A stretch of 64,000 nt of DNA from Udaeobacter sp025935755 (GTDB lineage: Bacteria; Verrucomicrobiota; Verrucomicrobiia; Chthoniobacterales; UBA10450). The notes below the pieces were generated by a model that was given only the letters and a program-made list of their open reading frames with translations, was not told the origin of the DNA and did no database searches. Shown in pieces: positions 1-7,809 of this stretch (position 1 is its first letter; the number at the start of each line of letters is the position of its first letter). The position numbers were made by a program, and so were the translations under genes. Where the stretch lies: positions 62,001 to 126,000 of the forward strand of contig DASUKN010000061.1 in NCBI GenBank assembly GCA_036278715.1, given 5' to 3'.

Positions 1-1
1 C

Positions 2-982
2 ATTTGGGCAATGGCCAGTTTTCTTTTTGCTACAGGAATTGCATTAAGCATCATCAGTTTGCCATTCACGTGGTACGCGCAATTCAAACTGGAAGATCGA
101 TTCGGCTTCAATACGACAACGTTGAAGACGTGGGTGCTTGATCGTCTGAAAGGATTTCTACTGGCGGTGTTGCTCGCGTTTCCACTGCTTGCACTGGTAT
201 TGAAGCTGATCGAGTGGACTGGCCCAAACTGGTGGATTTGGGCGGCGACGCTGGTTATCGCGTTTCAATTGCTTTTAATGCTCATTGCGCCTGCAGTGAT
301 CATGCCGCTCTTCAACAAGTTCACGCCGCTGCCGGAAGGTTCCGTTTTACGCGAACGTCTCTTTGCACTGGCGCGTCGCACCGATTTTCCTACCCGTAGC
401 ATCGAAGTAATGGACGGCAGTAAGCGGTCGCATCATTCCAACGCCTTCTTCACCGGGTTCGGACGTTTTCGTAAAATTGTGCTTTTCGACACGCTGGTGG
501 CACAGCTTGCCGAACCGGAACTGGAATCCGTTCTGGCGCATGAGATCGGCCATTACAAAAAACGTCACGTATTGAAATCGATCGGCGTTTCAATCGCTGG
601 TGTGTTCATAGGTTTCGCGGTTGTCGCATGGCTGGCGCGTCAGGAGTGGTTTTATCGCGCATTCGGGTTCGAGTATCACGCGGGTTTTGCGGCGTCCCGC
701 GCAGGCGGGATCGTGCCGGCGATGCTGCTGTTCGCCATGCTGGCCGGGACGATCAGTTTTTGGGTTTCCCCGCTGGTTCATCTCTGGTCGCGCCGGTTTG
801 AGTACGAGGCAGACGCCTTTGCTCGCGAGACCATGGGAGAGGCGCGACCGCTCATTCAAGCATTGCGCAAATTGACCGAGAAAAACCTGAGCAACCTCAC
901 CCCGCACCCGTTCTACAGCTGGTTTTACTATTCACACCCAACCCTGCTCGAACGGGAACGCGCGCTGGAGCGAACTGGTTGA
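2..982 (+). CDS. M48 family (Ste24-type) zinc metallopeptidase, 5' end cut by window
   Basis: Membrane-embedded zinc protease of the Ste24/HtpX-like M48 family, which cleaves membrane or prenylated substrates and takes part in envelope quality control. Counting from the first in-frame ATG at position 11, the zinc motif HEIGH lies at residues 177-181 and the likely third ligand is a Glu in EYEAD (264-268). Several hydrophobic segments flank the catalytic site. The frame stays open upstream of that ATG to the window edge, and Ste24-type proteins are usually about 400 residues, so the N-terminus is probably missing. The identity of the fold is clear; the physiological substrate is not. Confidence 0.9.
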   Translation: MWAMASFLFATGIALSIISLPFTWYAQFKLEDRFGFNTTTLKTWVLDRLKGFLLAVLLAFPLLALVLKLIEWTGPNWWIWAATLVIAFQLLLMLIAPAVIMPLFNKFTPLPEGSVLRERLFALARRTDFPTRSIEVMDGSKRSHHSNAFFTGFGRFRKIVLFDTLVAQLAEPELESVLAHEIGHYKKRHVLKSIGVSIAGVFIGFAVVAWLARQEWFYRAFGFEYHAGFAASRAGGIVPAMLLFAMLAGTISFWVSPLVHLWSRRFEYEADAFARETMGEARPLIQALRKLTEKNLSNLTPHPFYSWFYYSHPTLLERERALERTG

Positions 983-1025
983 TAAATCCACGCGAGCATT
1001 GCGCATCCTACCCTTGCATCTTCCT

Positions 1026-1202
1026 TGTCATGTTGAGCGAAGCGTTACAACGAAGCCCGAACGTTTTCGGGCGAGGCCAGGCTTTCAAACATCTCTAGCG
1101 AATCAATCGAAAATGACGGAAGCAATGAGCTGAGATTGAAAGCCTGGCCTCGCTCCGAAACATTTCGGGCTGCGTTGCAGCTTCGCTTCGCTCAGAATGA
1201 CA
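1026..1202. repeat. Long imperfect inverted repeat (dispersed palindrome family)
   Basis: Two arms of about 63-67 bp (1026-1088 and 1136-1202) are reverse complements with a few mismatches, around a loop of about 47 bp. The arms share the core TGAGCGAAGCG seen in the other family members at 1797-1899 and 29640-29737. It fills most of the space between the protease and the FAD oxidoreductase. There is no T-tract, so it looks more like a REP/MITE-type element than a terminator. Confidence 0.8.
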
Positions 1203-1212
1203 GGATTCTAAC

Positions 1213-2502
1213 ATGTCGAAAGTCATCGTTGTTGGTGCCGGGGTTTACGGCGTTACATCGGCGATCGAACTGAAAAGACGCGGCCATGAGGTCACGCTCG
1301 TCGATCCGGGTCCGCTGCCGCATCCGTTGGCGGCGTCCACCGACATCAGCAAAGCGGTGCGCGCCGCGTATGGCGCTGATGAGGATTACACCGCGCTTGC
1401 TGAACGCTCGATCAAACTCTGGCGGCAATGGAATGAGGAATTCGGCACAAACCTGTACCACGAAGTTGGCGTGATGTTCGTTAGGAGCCGGGAAATGGAA
1501 CCGGGCGATTTTGAATATGAAAGTTTGAAACTCCTCGAAAAGCGCGGGGTGAATGTGACGCGCATGAACACGCCGCCATTGTGGGAACGTTTTCCCGCAT
1601 GGAACCCGGAACTTTATCGAGATGGCGTTCTTGAGATCGAAGCCGGTTACGCGGAGAGCGGTCGCGCCGTGGCGATGTTGGTTGAGCGCGCCAAAGCTGC
1701 AGGCGTTGAACTGCGAAGCGGAAGTCGCTTCGTCTGTTTAGATGAAGCCGATGATCGGGTGAAGGGCATTGTGCTCGAGGAGCAGCAACACGGCGGTGTC
1801 ATTCCGAGCGAAGCCCGCAGTCGCGGGGGAAGTCGAGGAACCCCGAGGCAAAACCATGAGTCAACGCCGCGGGATCCCTCGACTTCGCCCGGCATGACGC
1901 GAATCGATGCCGATTTCGTTGTGATGACCGTCGGCGCATGGACGCCCTACCTGCTGCCGTTTACCAAGAAATTCTTCCGCGCGACCGGGCAGCCAGTATT
2001 TCATTTACGGCCTTCGACGCCTGGGCTGTTTGAGCCGGAGCGTTTCCCGGTTTTCGGCGCGGATATTACGACCACCGGCTACTACGGATTCCCGATGAAT
2101 CGCGAGGGCGTGGTGAAGATTGCAAATCACGGTCCTGGACGGGAGATGTCGCCCGACTCTGCCGATCGCGTGGTGACTGCCGATGACGAAAAGCGTTTGC
2201 GTGAATTTCTGGGTTCGACCTTTCCCTCACTTGCTCATGCGCCGATCGTCTACACGCGTGTGTGCATGTACTGCGACACGCACGATGGGCATTTCTGGAT
2301 CGCGCCGGATCCCGAGCGCAAAAGATTAATCGTTGCCGCGGGTGACAGCGGACATGGATTCAAATTTGCTCCGGTGCTGGGTGAAATTATTGCCGACGCA
2401 GTGGAACAAAAAAATAATCCGCTGCTGGCGAAATTCCGTTGGCGACCCGAAGTGCACGCCGGAACCGCTAGTGACGCAGCCCGGTCGAAAGCAAAACTGT
2501 AG
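1213..2502 (+). CDS. FAD-dependent oxidoreductase (DAO / sarcosine-oxidase-like)
   Basis: Flavin amine or amino-acid oxidase of the DAO superfamily, most like monomeric sarcosine or N-methylamino-acid oxidases. The N-terminal dinucleotide-binding motif GAGVYG is at residues 8-13 and the usual C-terminal FAD-contact region GDSGHGFKFAP is present. The protein is 429 residues; residues about 195-229 are encoded by a palindromic repeat (1797-1899) that keeps the frame open, and without it the length of about 394 fits the family. The substrate cannot be read from sequence. It stands alone, downstream of a second palindromic element. Confidence 0.85.
   Translation: MSKVIVVGAGVYGVTSAIELKRRGHEVTLVDPGPLPHPLAASTDISKAVRAAYGADEDYTALAERSIKLWRQWNEEFGTNLYHEVGVMFVRSREMEPGDFEYESLKLLEKRGVNVTRMNTPPLWERFPAWNPELYRDGVLEIEAGYAESGRAVAMLVERAKAAGVELRSGSRFVCLDEADDRVKGIVLEEQQHGGVIPSEARSRGGSRGTPRQNHESTPRDPSTSPGMTRIDADFVVMTVGAWTPYLLPFTKKFFRATGQPVFHLRPSTPGLFEPERFPVFGADITTTGYYGFPMNREGVVKIANHGPGREMSPDSADRVVTADDEKRLREFLGSTFPSLAHAPIVYTRVCMYCDTHDGHFWIAPDPERKRLIVAAGDSGHGFKFAPVLGEIIADAVEQKNNPLLAKFRWRPEVHAGTASDAARSKAKL
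1797..1899. repeat. Palindromic repeat inserted in frame inside the FAD oxidoreductase gene
   Basis: The left arm begins GTCATTCCGAGCGAAG and the right arm reads as its inverse, ending CTTCGCCCGGCATGACG. A nested small hairpin (CCCGC/GCGGG) sits in the left arm. The element is translated as a low-complexity, Arg/Ser/Pro-rich segment (residues about 195-229) without stop codons. It belongs to the same family as 1026-1202 and 29640-29737. Confidence 0.8.
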
Positions 2503-2545
2503 CGGCGGTCTATGACTGCCGACTGCGCGGCGCCCGGGGAGTCCA

Positions 2546-2643
2546 CGCTTCCAGCGTGCCGCGTTCGGCATCCCTGTCGAACGCATCCGCGCGATCGAAA
2601 TCGTGTTTGACAGGATGCCGAACACTGCCCGCTGGAAGCAGGC
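2546..2643. repeat. REP-like inverted repeat between convergent genes
   Basis: The left arm 2546-2582 and right arm 2605-2643 are imperfect reverse complements (shared cores GCTTCCAGCG and TTCGGCATCC). The element lies between the 3' ends of the FAD oxidoreductase and jag, so it could stop transcription from both sides. No clear T-run follows it. Confidence 0.7.
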
Positions 2644-2655
2644 GCTGCCGAAACA

Positions 2656-3135
2656 CTAGGGAGCCGTCGTTCCCTGTGGAGCTGGTTTTTTCGGGCGCTT
2701 TATCAGAGTGATCTGTTTGATGCGCGCGGAATCGGACGGGCTCCAGGTGGCGACTTCCGGATCGTCCTTGAACGCGTTGTGGACGAGGCGGCGTTCGTAC
2801 GAATTCATCGGCTCGAGCTGAAGCGAGCGGCCGGTGATCCGTACTCGCTCGGCTAATTCGCGCACGCGCTGCACGATCCGATCTTCGCGCATGGAACGAT
2901 AATGTTCGCAATCGACAATAACTTTTTCGGCGTCCTTGTCTTTGGCTTGCAGCAAACGATTGAGCAGGAATTGGATGGCTTCCAGGGTCTCGCCGTCGCG
3001 TCCAATGAGCCGCCTGCTTTCTTCCGTGTAAATCTGCAGCGTCGGGTTGCCGCCTTCGTTGGTGGTCTCCTCGATGTCCACCACGAAACCGAGGTAGCCG
3101 AGCATCGTGTCGAGGAGATCCTTTGGCGTCATCAT
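2656..3135 (-). CDS. jag: Jag/KhpB-type RNA-binding protein (KH + R3H), short form
   Basis: Single-strand nucleic-acid-binding protein of the Jag (SpoIIIJ-associated, KhpB/EloR) family, usually encoded next to yidC. The protein has a KH-like domain with the GRDG loop (IGRDGETLEAIQFL) followed by an R3H domain with the RR/NAF signature near SYERRLVHNAF. The start chosen at 3135 gives an ATGA overlap with the yidC stop codon; a longer open frame to 3354 lies wholly inside yidC and is unlikely. At 159 residues it lacks the N-terminal Jag_N domain found in many Firmicutes homologues. Confidence 0.9.
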   Translation of the reverse strand: MMTPKDLLDTMLGYLGFVVDIEETTNEGGNPTLQIYTEESRRLIGRDGETLEAIQFLLNRLLQAKDKDAEKVIVDCEHYRSMREDRIVQRVRELAERVRITGRSLQLEPMNSYERRLVHNAFKDDPEVATWSPSDSARIKQITLIKRPKKPAPQGTTAP

Positions 3136-4850
3136 CGTTTTCGTTTTCCAGCAGGAGCAACTTTCTCGAGCGTCGGCATCGGTTGCCGTTTGTTCTGATA
3201 AAATTGCAGGATGCTGAAAAGATTTTGCGCGGTGTAATATAATGCCAGAGCCGCCGCGAAATTGTAGCAGAAAAATAGGAAGATCAGCGGCGTAAACATC
3301 ATGATGCGACGCTGCGTCGGATCGCCAGTCTTCGGGGTCATCGCCATGAGCCAAATCTGCGTCGCTGCCATGAGCAACGGGATAATATTGATCGGCCAGC
3401 CGAGCACAGGCAGATGCGCCACGGTGTCGGGCTGAGACAAATCGTGCACCCAGAGAAACCTCGCGTTTCGTAATTCCACAGCCTGCGCGAGCATTTGGTA
3501 CAGGCCAAAGAAAATCGGAATCTGGATGGCCATCGGCAAACAGCCGCCGACGGGATTAATGCCGTACTGCTTGTAAAGCTTCATCACCTCCTGATTCATC
3601 CGGGTAGGATCGTCTTTAAATTTCTCGCGAAGCTCCTGCATCTTCGGCCCGAGCAAAGCTGTCTTGCGCATCGTCTGATTCGCTTTGCTTTGCAGCGGCC
3701 AGAGCACGAGCCGTACGACCAGAGTCAACACCAGAATGGCAACGCCATAGTCCTTCACGAACCCGTGAATGGTGTTGAGAAAATTCAGCAGAAATTGGCT
3801 GACGATCTTGAACATGCCGAAATTCATGATCTCCGCCTGGTTCTGCTCGAGTTGAGCCAGCCGATGATAAATTTTCGGTCCCGCCCAAATTTGAAAGCGC
3901 GCAGTATAAGTTTGCCCAGGCTGCACCTGAAATCCGGGCATGCGCATCGCGCCTTCGATGCCGACCATGTTTTGCGCCGTTGAAACATCGAACGAACGGC
4001 CCCAAATGCCGGTAGCCTTGGCGCTCAGCGGCGCGATGATCGTGGCGAAAAATTGGTCCGTGACAGCGGTCCATTCTGCTCCGGCAAAATTCTCCTGGAA
4101 AACAGGCTGCGCGGCGTGTGCCCCGATTCCGAGAAAACCGCCGCTACCTTGAAATGAACTGACGTTTTTATCCCTGGCTTTGCCGTTGATTGACCAAACC
4201 AGTCGCGTGTAGTACGGATAATCTTTCGGATGAATCGGCGCAGCGGAACCCAGCGCGACGAAATAGCCGGTATTGGAATGCGGCTGGCTGCCCGTATTCT
4301 GCACGATAAGATTCAGTTCGATCAGGAAATCGTCTTTTTTCTGCGCCGACTGCAGCAACGAAAATTTCTTTCGAACTGTGATGCCATCAGGGGCGGTGCG
4401 CTCACAGCGCATGCTGCTGTCGGATTCACGCGTTAACGTAAACTCCGGCAGCGCCGGCTTAGCCGGGTCGTCAACGATCGCGCCGATGGGCGTATGCTTC
4501 GGAGAATTCAGAGTCACGCGTTGATCGCCTTCGGCGATGTGATTGAACATCACCGCCTCAGCGATGCCGCCGCCGCGGTTGGTAAAACGCAACTCGACGT
4601 CCGAATTGCGCAACGCTTCGATCTTTTCCGCGAAGCTCGGACCTGACTCAGTGGCCTGTGGCGCAGTTTCAGGCGAAGCAACCGGAGAGGGCGAAGGCGT
4701 GAGGATGGATGGCGTCGTGGTTGGTGCAGTTTGGCCAGGAGTCGCCGTGAGGGGAGCCGGTCTCGGCGCCATCTGTTTTGCCAGATATATTTCCCATACG
4801 ACCAGCCCGACTACGCAAAGAGCGACAACAATCCACGCGGTTCGATCCAT
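3132..4850 (-). CDS. yidC: Membrane protein insertase YidC
   Basis: Oxa1/YidC insertase that places proteins into the inner membrane, alone or with SecYEG. The 572-residue protein has an N-terminal transmembrane anchor (about residues 5-25), a proline-rich linker, a large periplasmic beta-sandwich domain (to about residue 340) and the C-terminal five-helix insertase core. This is the long Gram-negative architecture. It overlaps jag by 4 bases and follows yidD by 18 bases, so yidD, yidC and jag are very likely co-transcribed. Confidence 0.97.
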   Translation of the reverse strand: MDRTAWIVVALCVVGLVVWEIYLAKQMAPRPAPLTATPGQTAPTTTPSILTPSPSPVASPETAPQATESGPSFAEKIEALRNSDVELRFTNRGGGIAEAVMFNHIAEGDQRVTLNSPKHTPIGAIVDDPAKPALPEFTLTRESDSSMRCERTAPDGITVRKKFSLLQSAQKKDDFLIELNLIVQNTGSQPHSNTGYFVALGSAAPIHPKDYPYYTRLVWSINGKARDKNVSSFQGSGGFLGIGAHAAQPVFQENFAGAEWTAVTDQFFATIIAPLSAKATGIWGRSFDVSTAQNMVGIEGAMRMPGFQVQPGQTYTARFQIWAGPKIYHRLAQLEQNQAEIMNFGMFKIVSQFLLNFLNTIHGFVKDYGVAILVLTLVVRLVLWPLQSKANQTMRKTALLGPKMQELREKFKDDPTRMNQEVMKLYKQYGINPVGGCLPMAIQIPIFFGLYQMLAQAVELRNARFLWVHDLSQPDTVAHLPVLGWPINIIPLLMAATQIWLMAMTPKTGDPTQRRIMMFTPLIFLFFCYNFAAALALYYTAQNLFSILQFYQNKRQPMPTLEKVAPAGKRKR

Positions 4851-4868
4851 AAATTCGGTTTTGCACGA

Positions 4869-5141
4869 TCAGACGCAGCGACGGACTTCATTCCGAGAGC
4901 CGTCCGCCCAGCGCGCCGGCACCGGGTCGTATCCACATCCACCCCATGGTTGGCAGCGAGCGAGTCGTTTCAACCCCAGCCAACTGCCATGCCGAACGCC
5001 ATGCGTCTCTACCGCCTCCAGAAAATATCTCGAACAGGACGGAGTGAATCGGCAGCCGCAATCAGGACCACAAAGCAGGCGAAGCAACGGCGAAAGCGTG
5101 CACTGATAGAGACGAATAAGAAAACGAACCAGTCCGAGCAT
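4869..5141 (-). CDS. yidD: Membrane protein insertion efficiency factor YidD
   Basis: Small membrane-associated protein that aids YidC-dependent insertion. The 90 residues carry the family signature CRFTPSCSRYFLEAVETHG and the later GGCGYDPVP. Its ATG overlaps the rnpA stop codon in a TAATG junction, which implies translational coupling. Confidence 0.95.
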   Translation of the reverse strand: MLGLVRFLIRLYQCTLSPLLRLLCGPDCGCRFTPSCSRYFLEAVETHGVRHGSWLGLKRLARCQPWGGCGYDPVPARWADGSRNEVRRCV

Positions 5142-5503
5142 TAGAGCAGAATAGAAGCGCGCCTAGCGAGGTGCAACCATTCATCTTCCAAGGCGCCATA
5201 GGTTACCGTCGCGGCGCCCTGTCTGGCGACGATCACAAACCAGAACCCGTGTCGCAGGTCGTGCTGATGACGGCGAACGATTTCCCTCAAACGACGGCGA
5301 ACCCGATTGCGCACAACCGCGCCGCCGACGCGACCTGAAGTCACGAAGCCTGCACGCCACGGACTGGAATCCTCCGACGGCATCACACTCAACATTAGAA
5401 ATTTGCCGCGTTGCGTGATTCCATCTCGTTTCACACGCTCGTATTCCGGACGATGCGTCAGGCGACGCGTTCTCGGGAATGAGAATGAACTCACGTTTGT
5501 CAT
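5141..5503 (-). CDS. rnpA: Ribonuclease P protein component
   Basis: Protein subunit of RNase P, which matures the 5' ends of tRNAs. The basic RNR-type motif (RNRVRRRLREIVR) that contacts the RNA subunit is present. The start at 5503 gives 120 residues, a usual length; an upstream ATG at 5539 would add 12 residues. Neither start has a strong Shine-Dalgarno sequence. The usual upstream partner rpmH (ribosomal protein L34) is not here: the next minus-strand gene is a lipoprotein, separated by a terminator. Confidence 0.93.
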   Translation of the reverse strand: MTNVSSFSFPRTRRLTHRPEYERVKRDGITQRGKFLMLSVMPSEDSSPWRAGFVTSGRVGGAVVRNRVRRRLREIVRRHQHDLRHGFWFVIVARQGAATVTYGALEDEWLHLARRASILL

Positions 5504-5564
5504 TTGCAGGAATTCTGTCCCCCGGCACGCTGGATACATGCGCTCGACTCACGCCGCGCCCGGG

Positions 5565-5600
5565 TACAAAAGAAATCTTCCACCGAAAACCGGTGGAAGA
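5565..5600 (-). terminator. Rho-independent terminator after the small lipoprotein gene
   Basis: A perfect 10-bp stem (5576-5585 with 5591-5600, TCTTCCACCG and its inverse) encloses a 5-nt loop. On the minus strand it is followed by a T-rich run (TTTCTTTTG). It separates the lipoprotein gene from rnpA, so rnpA-yidD-yidC-jag probably has its own promoter between here and 5503. Confidence 0.8.
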
Positions 5601-5627
5601 CTTCTCAAATCGGAAAATCCGGGCGAT

Positions 5628-5840
5628 TTACTGCGCGGGCGTTTCAGCAGGGGTCTCCTCCGCGCCGGCAGGCGTTTCCGTGGTGGTGGCTGGAGCTTCG
5701 GTTGCGGTAGGGGTGGTTACGTCAGTCGCGGCGGGGGCAGTCGTGGGAGCCGGAGTTGTCGCAGGAGCGACCGTTTCGGTTTTCTGTTCGCATGCCGCGA
5801 GGAGCGCGGCACCTGCCAGGATACAAATGTATTTCTTCAT
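5628..5840 (-). CDS. Small Thr/Ala/Pro-rich lipoprotein
   Basis: The 70-residue protein starts with a lipoprotein signal peptide (MKKYICILAGAALLAAC), giving a lipobox LAAC with the acylated Cys at about residue 17. The mature part is almost entirely Thr, Ala, Pro and Glu in short repeating units, so it is probably an unfolded, surface-tethered spacer. No function is recognised. The start at 5840 is chosen because it places the signal peptide at the N-terminus; longer frames upstream overlap alanine dehydrogenase. A terminator follows directly. Confidence 0.7.
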   Translation of the reverse strand: MKKYICILAGAALLAACEQKTETVAPATTPAPTTAPAATDVTTPTATEAPATTTETPAGAEETPAETPAQ

Positions 5841-5938
5841 AGTTGGAGAGGCATATTGCTTTAATAGACAAATCGCAGCAAGACAGATTTTTGGACCGAG
5901 AAGAATATTGCTGGAACCACAAATGCTTGGCCGCGAGC

Positions 5939-7036
5939 CTAAAAGGGTGGCTCCCATTTCAAGCCGTGCGCCTCGGCTACGGCCTGGCAAGTAAGCCGGC
6001 CGTCGCGGGTATTGATGCCGCCGATCAACGCGGGCTGCTTTTTGCACGCGCCTTCAAGGCCATGATCGGCTAGCAGTTGCACGTAACGATAAGTCACGTT
6101 CGTAAGCGCTTGCGTAGCAGTCCGGGCGTACGCGGCAGGCATGTTCGCGACACAGTAATGCGTCACCCCTTCCTCCACGTAAACGGGATCGCGGTGCGTC
6201 GTTGGTCGTGAAGTCTCCGCGCAACCACCCTGGTCGATGGAAATATCGACGAACACGCTACCTCGTTTCATTTTTTGCAGCATGGCGCGCGTGATCAGCT
6301 TTGGCGCTTTGGCTCCCGGCAAAAGGACCGCGCCGATAAGCAAATCGCAATCCGGCATCAATTCGTCCAGGTTCGCTTCATTTGAGAACAGCGTATGCAG
6401 GCTTTCGATTGCGATATCGAGAAAACGCAGTCGTTCCACATCGATGTCGAGAATGGTGACATCGGCTCCCAAACCTTTGGCCATGCGCAAGGCGTTCACG
6501 CCGGAAGTTCCGCCGCCGACGATGACCACGCGCCCGGGCAAAACCCCCGGAACGCCGCCGAGCAAAACTCCGCTGCCGCCGTTGTATTTGGCGAGAAAAT
6601 TCGCGCCCATTACCACCGACATGCGGCCGGCGATTTCACTCATCGGTTCGAGCAGCGGCAGCCGATGGTCCACCTGGATCGTCTCGTACGCTACGCCGGT
6701 TACGCCTGATTTCAGTAAAGCCTCAGTAAGCGGTTTGCTTGCCGCCAGATGCAAATAAGTGAAAAGAATCTGGCCCCTCCGCAGTAACGGGAACTCTGCT
6801 TTGAGAGGCTCCTTGACTTTCACAATCATGTCAGCGCGCGCGAAAACGTCTTTCGCCTGCTCCACAATTTCTGCGCCGCCTTTCACGTAATCCTGATCGG
6901 AGTAGCCGGAACCGAGTCCTGCGTCCCTTTCCACCAGGACGGAGTGACCACGCTTGGTCAGCTCGTTTGTACCTGACGGGAGCAATCCGACACGCTGCTC
7001 TTGTTCTTTAATCTCCTTGGGAACGCCGATGATCAT
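5939..7036 (-). CDS. ald: Alanine dehydrogenase
   Basis: NAD-dependent enzyme that interconverts L-alanine and pyruvate plus ammonia. The N-terminus MIIGVPKEIKEQEQRVGL is the family signature, and a Rossmann motif (GGGTSGVNAL) followed by an acidic residue at the end of the next strand fits NAD binding. The start at 7036 gives 365 residues, close to the family norm. An ATG at 7072 would add only residues translated from a short-period repeat array and is rejected. The gene lies 76 bases downstream of yqgE on the same strand. Confidence 0.95.
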   Translation of the reverse strand: MIIGVPKEIKEQEQRVGLLPSGTNELTKRGHSVLVERDAGLGSGYSDQDYVKGGAEIVEQAKDVFARADMIVKVKEPLKAEFPLLRRGQILFTYLHLAASKPLTEALLKSGVTGVAYETIQVDHRLPLLEPMSEIAGRMSVVMGANFLAKYNGGSGVLLGGVPGVLPGRVVIVGGGTSGVNALRMAKGLGADVTILDIDVERLRFLDIAIESLHTLFSNEANLDELMPDCDLLIGAVLLPGAKAPKLITRAMLQKMKRGSVFVDISIDQGGCAETSRPTTHRDPVYVEEGVTHYCVANMPAAYARTATQALTNVTYRYVQLLADHGLEGACKKQPALIGGINTRDGRLTCQAVAEAHGLKWEPPF

Positions 7037-7044
7037 TTGCGGAA

Positions 7045-7115
7045 GTGAAAAGTGATGAGTGACAAGTGACAAGATAAAAAAGCTTCCAACACTCGTGACC
7101 CGTCACTGTGACTCA
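7045..7115. repeat. 7-bp-period array with facing inverted array
   Basis: Four consecutive heptamers of the form GTGAYRA/GTGACAA occupy 7045-7072. A degenerate inverted counterpart (CACTCGTGACCCGTCACTGT and following bases) occupies 7090-7115 and runs into the yqgE stop codon. Together they can fold into a hairpin between yqgE and ald. Confidence 0.6.
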
Positions 7116-7679
7116 GTTGAGCGAGGGATCATCCGGAGCGGCAGCGAGCATTTTATACCACGGACCCAGCGTTCGCATAATCTCGAACCATAGATTTGGC
7201 AGGCGATCAAGCTTAAGCAGCGATGGACTCGCTTTTTGCACAACCCACGCTTTTTGCTTTACCTCAGTTTCGAGTTGGCCAACCCCCCAGCCTGCATATC
7301 CGACAAAAGCGCAGACCGTAAGCAAATCTTCACTGTTGTGTGTATCGCCCTCTTCATCCAACGCGAGGTTGTGATTCAATTTCAGGCCTACACCCTTTTG
7401 CCATTCAAACGCCGCAAACATCAGCTGGCTTTTTCCAACCGGACCACCCAAAAACACTGGCACATCGGCGAGGCCCGCTGGCGGCGCACCTGAAACCAGT
7501 TCGGTGACCGGCCGGTCAAGCGGGCGATTAATTATCACGCCCAATGCGCCCTCGTTAGGCTCATGCTCGGAAACGAAGAGCACGGTGCGCCGGAAATTCG
7601 GGTCGAGCATGTTCGGATGCGCCACCAGCAACGACCCGGCAAAATTGCGCGATACCCCTTCATCACCCAAATCACGCAT
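7113..7679 (-). CDS. YqgE/AlgH family protein
   Basis: The 188-residue protein matches the YqgE/AlgH (UPF0301) family. It opens with the typical SRNFAGSLLVAHPNMLDPNF region, followed by FRRTVLFVSEH and GALGVIINRP. The family has a conserved fold, and its molecular role is not settled. It is the first gene of a minus-strand run that continues into ald. Confidence 0.93.
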   Translation of the reverse strand: MRDLGDEGVSRNFAGSLLVAHPNMLDPNFRRTVLFVSEHEPNEGALGVIINRPLDRPVTELVSGAPPAGLADVPVFLGGPVGKSQLMFAAFEWQKGVGLKLNHNLALDEEGDTHNSEDLLTVCAFVGYAGWGVGQLETEVKQKAWVVQKASPSLLKLDRLPNLWFEIMRTLGPWYKMLAAAPDDPSLN

Positions 7680-7809
7680 GCAGGACTAGAGACCGCGACG
7701 CGCGCTCACGCAACCACTCGATCGCGCTTCATGATGAATCACTCGTGGTTGTGTCGACGTTGAAGGTACGGCCGCAGGCGCGATCGGTGTGCATCCGTTC
7801 CGGACATGC

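Noticed and set aside
5307..5994. Plus-strand open frames opposite rnpA and the lipoprotein gene
   Set aside because: They are reverse-frame shadows of clear minus-strand genes, with no independent start signals.
7037..7072. Alternative start of alanine dehydrogenase at 7072
   Set aside because: The added residues are translated from the 7-bp array and are not in the family.
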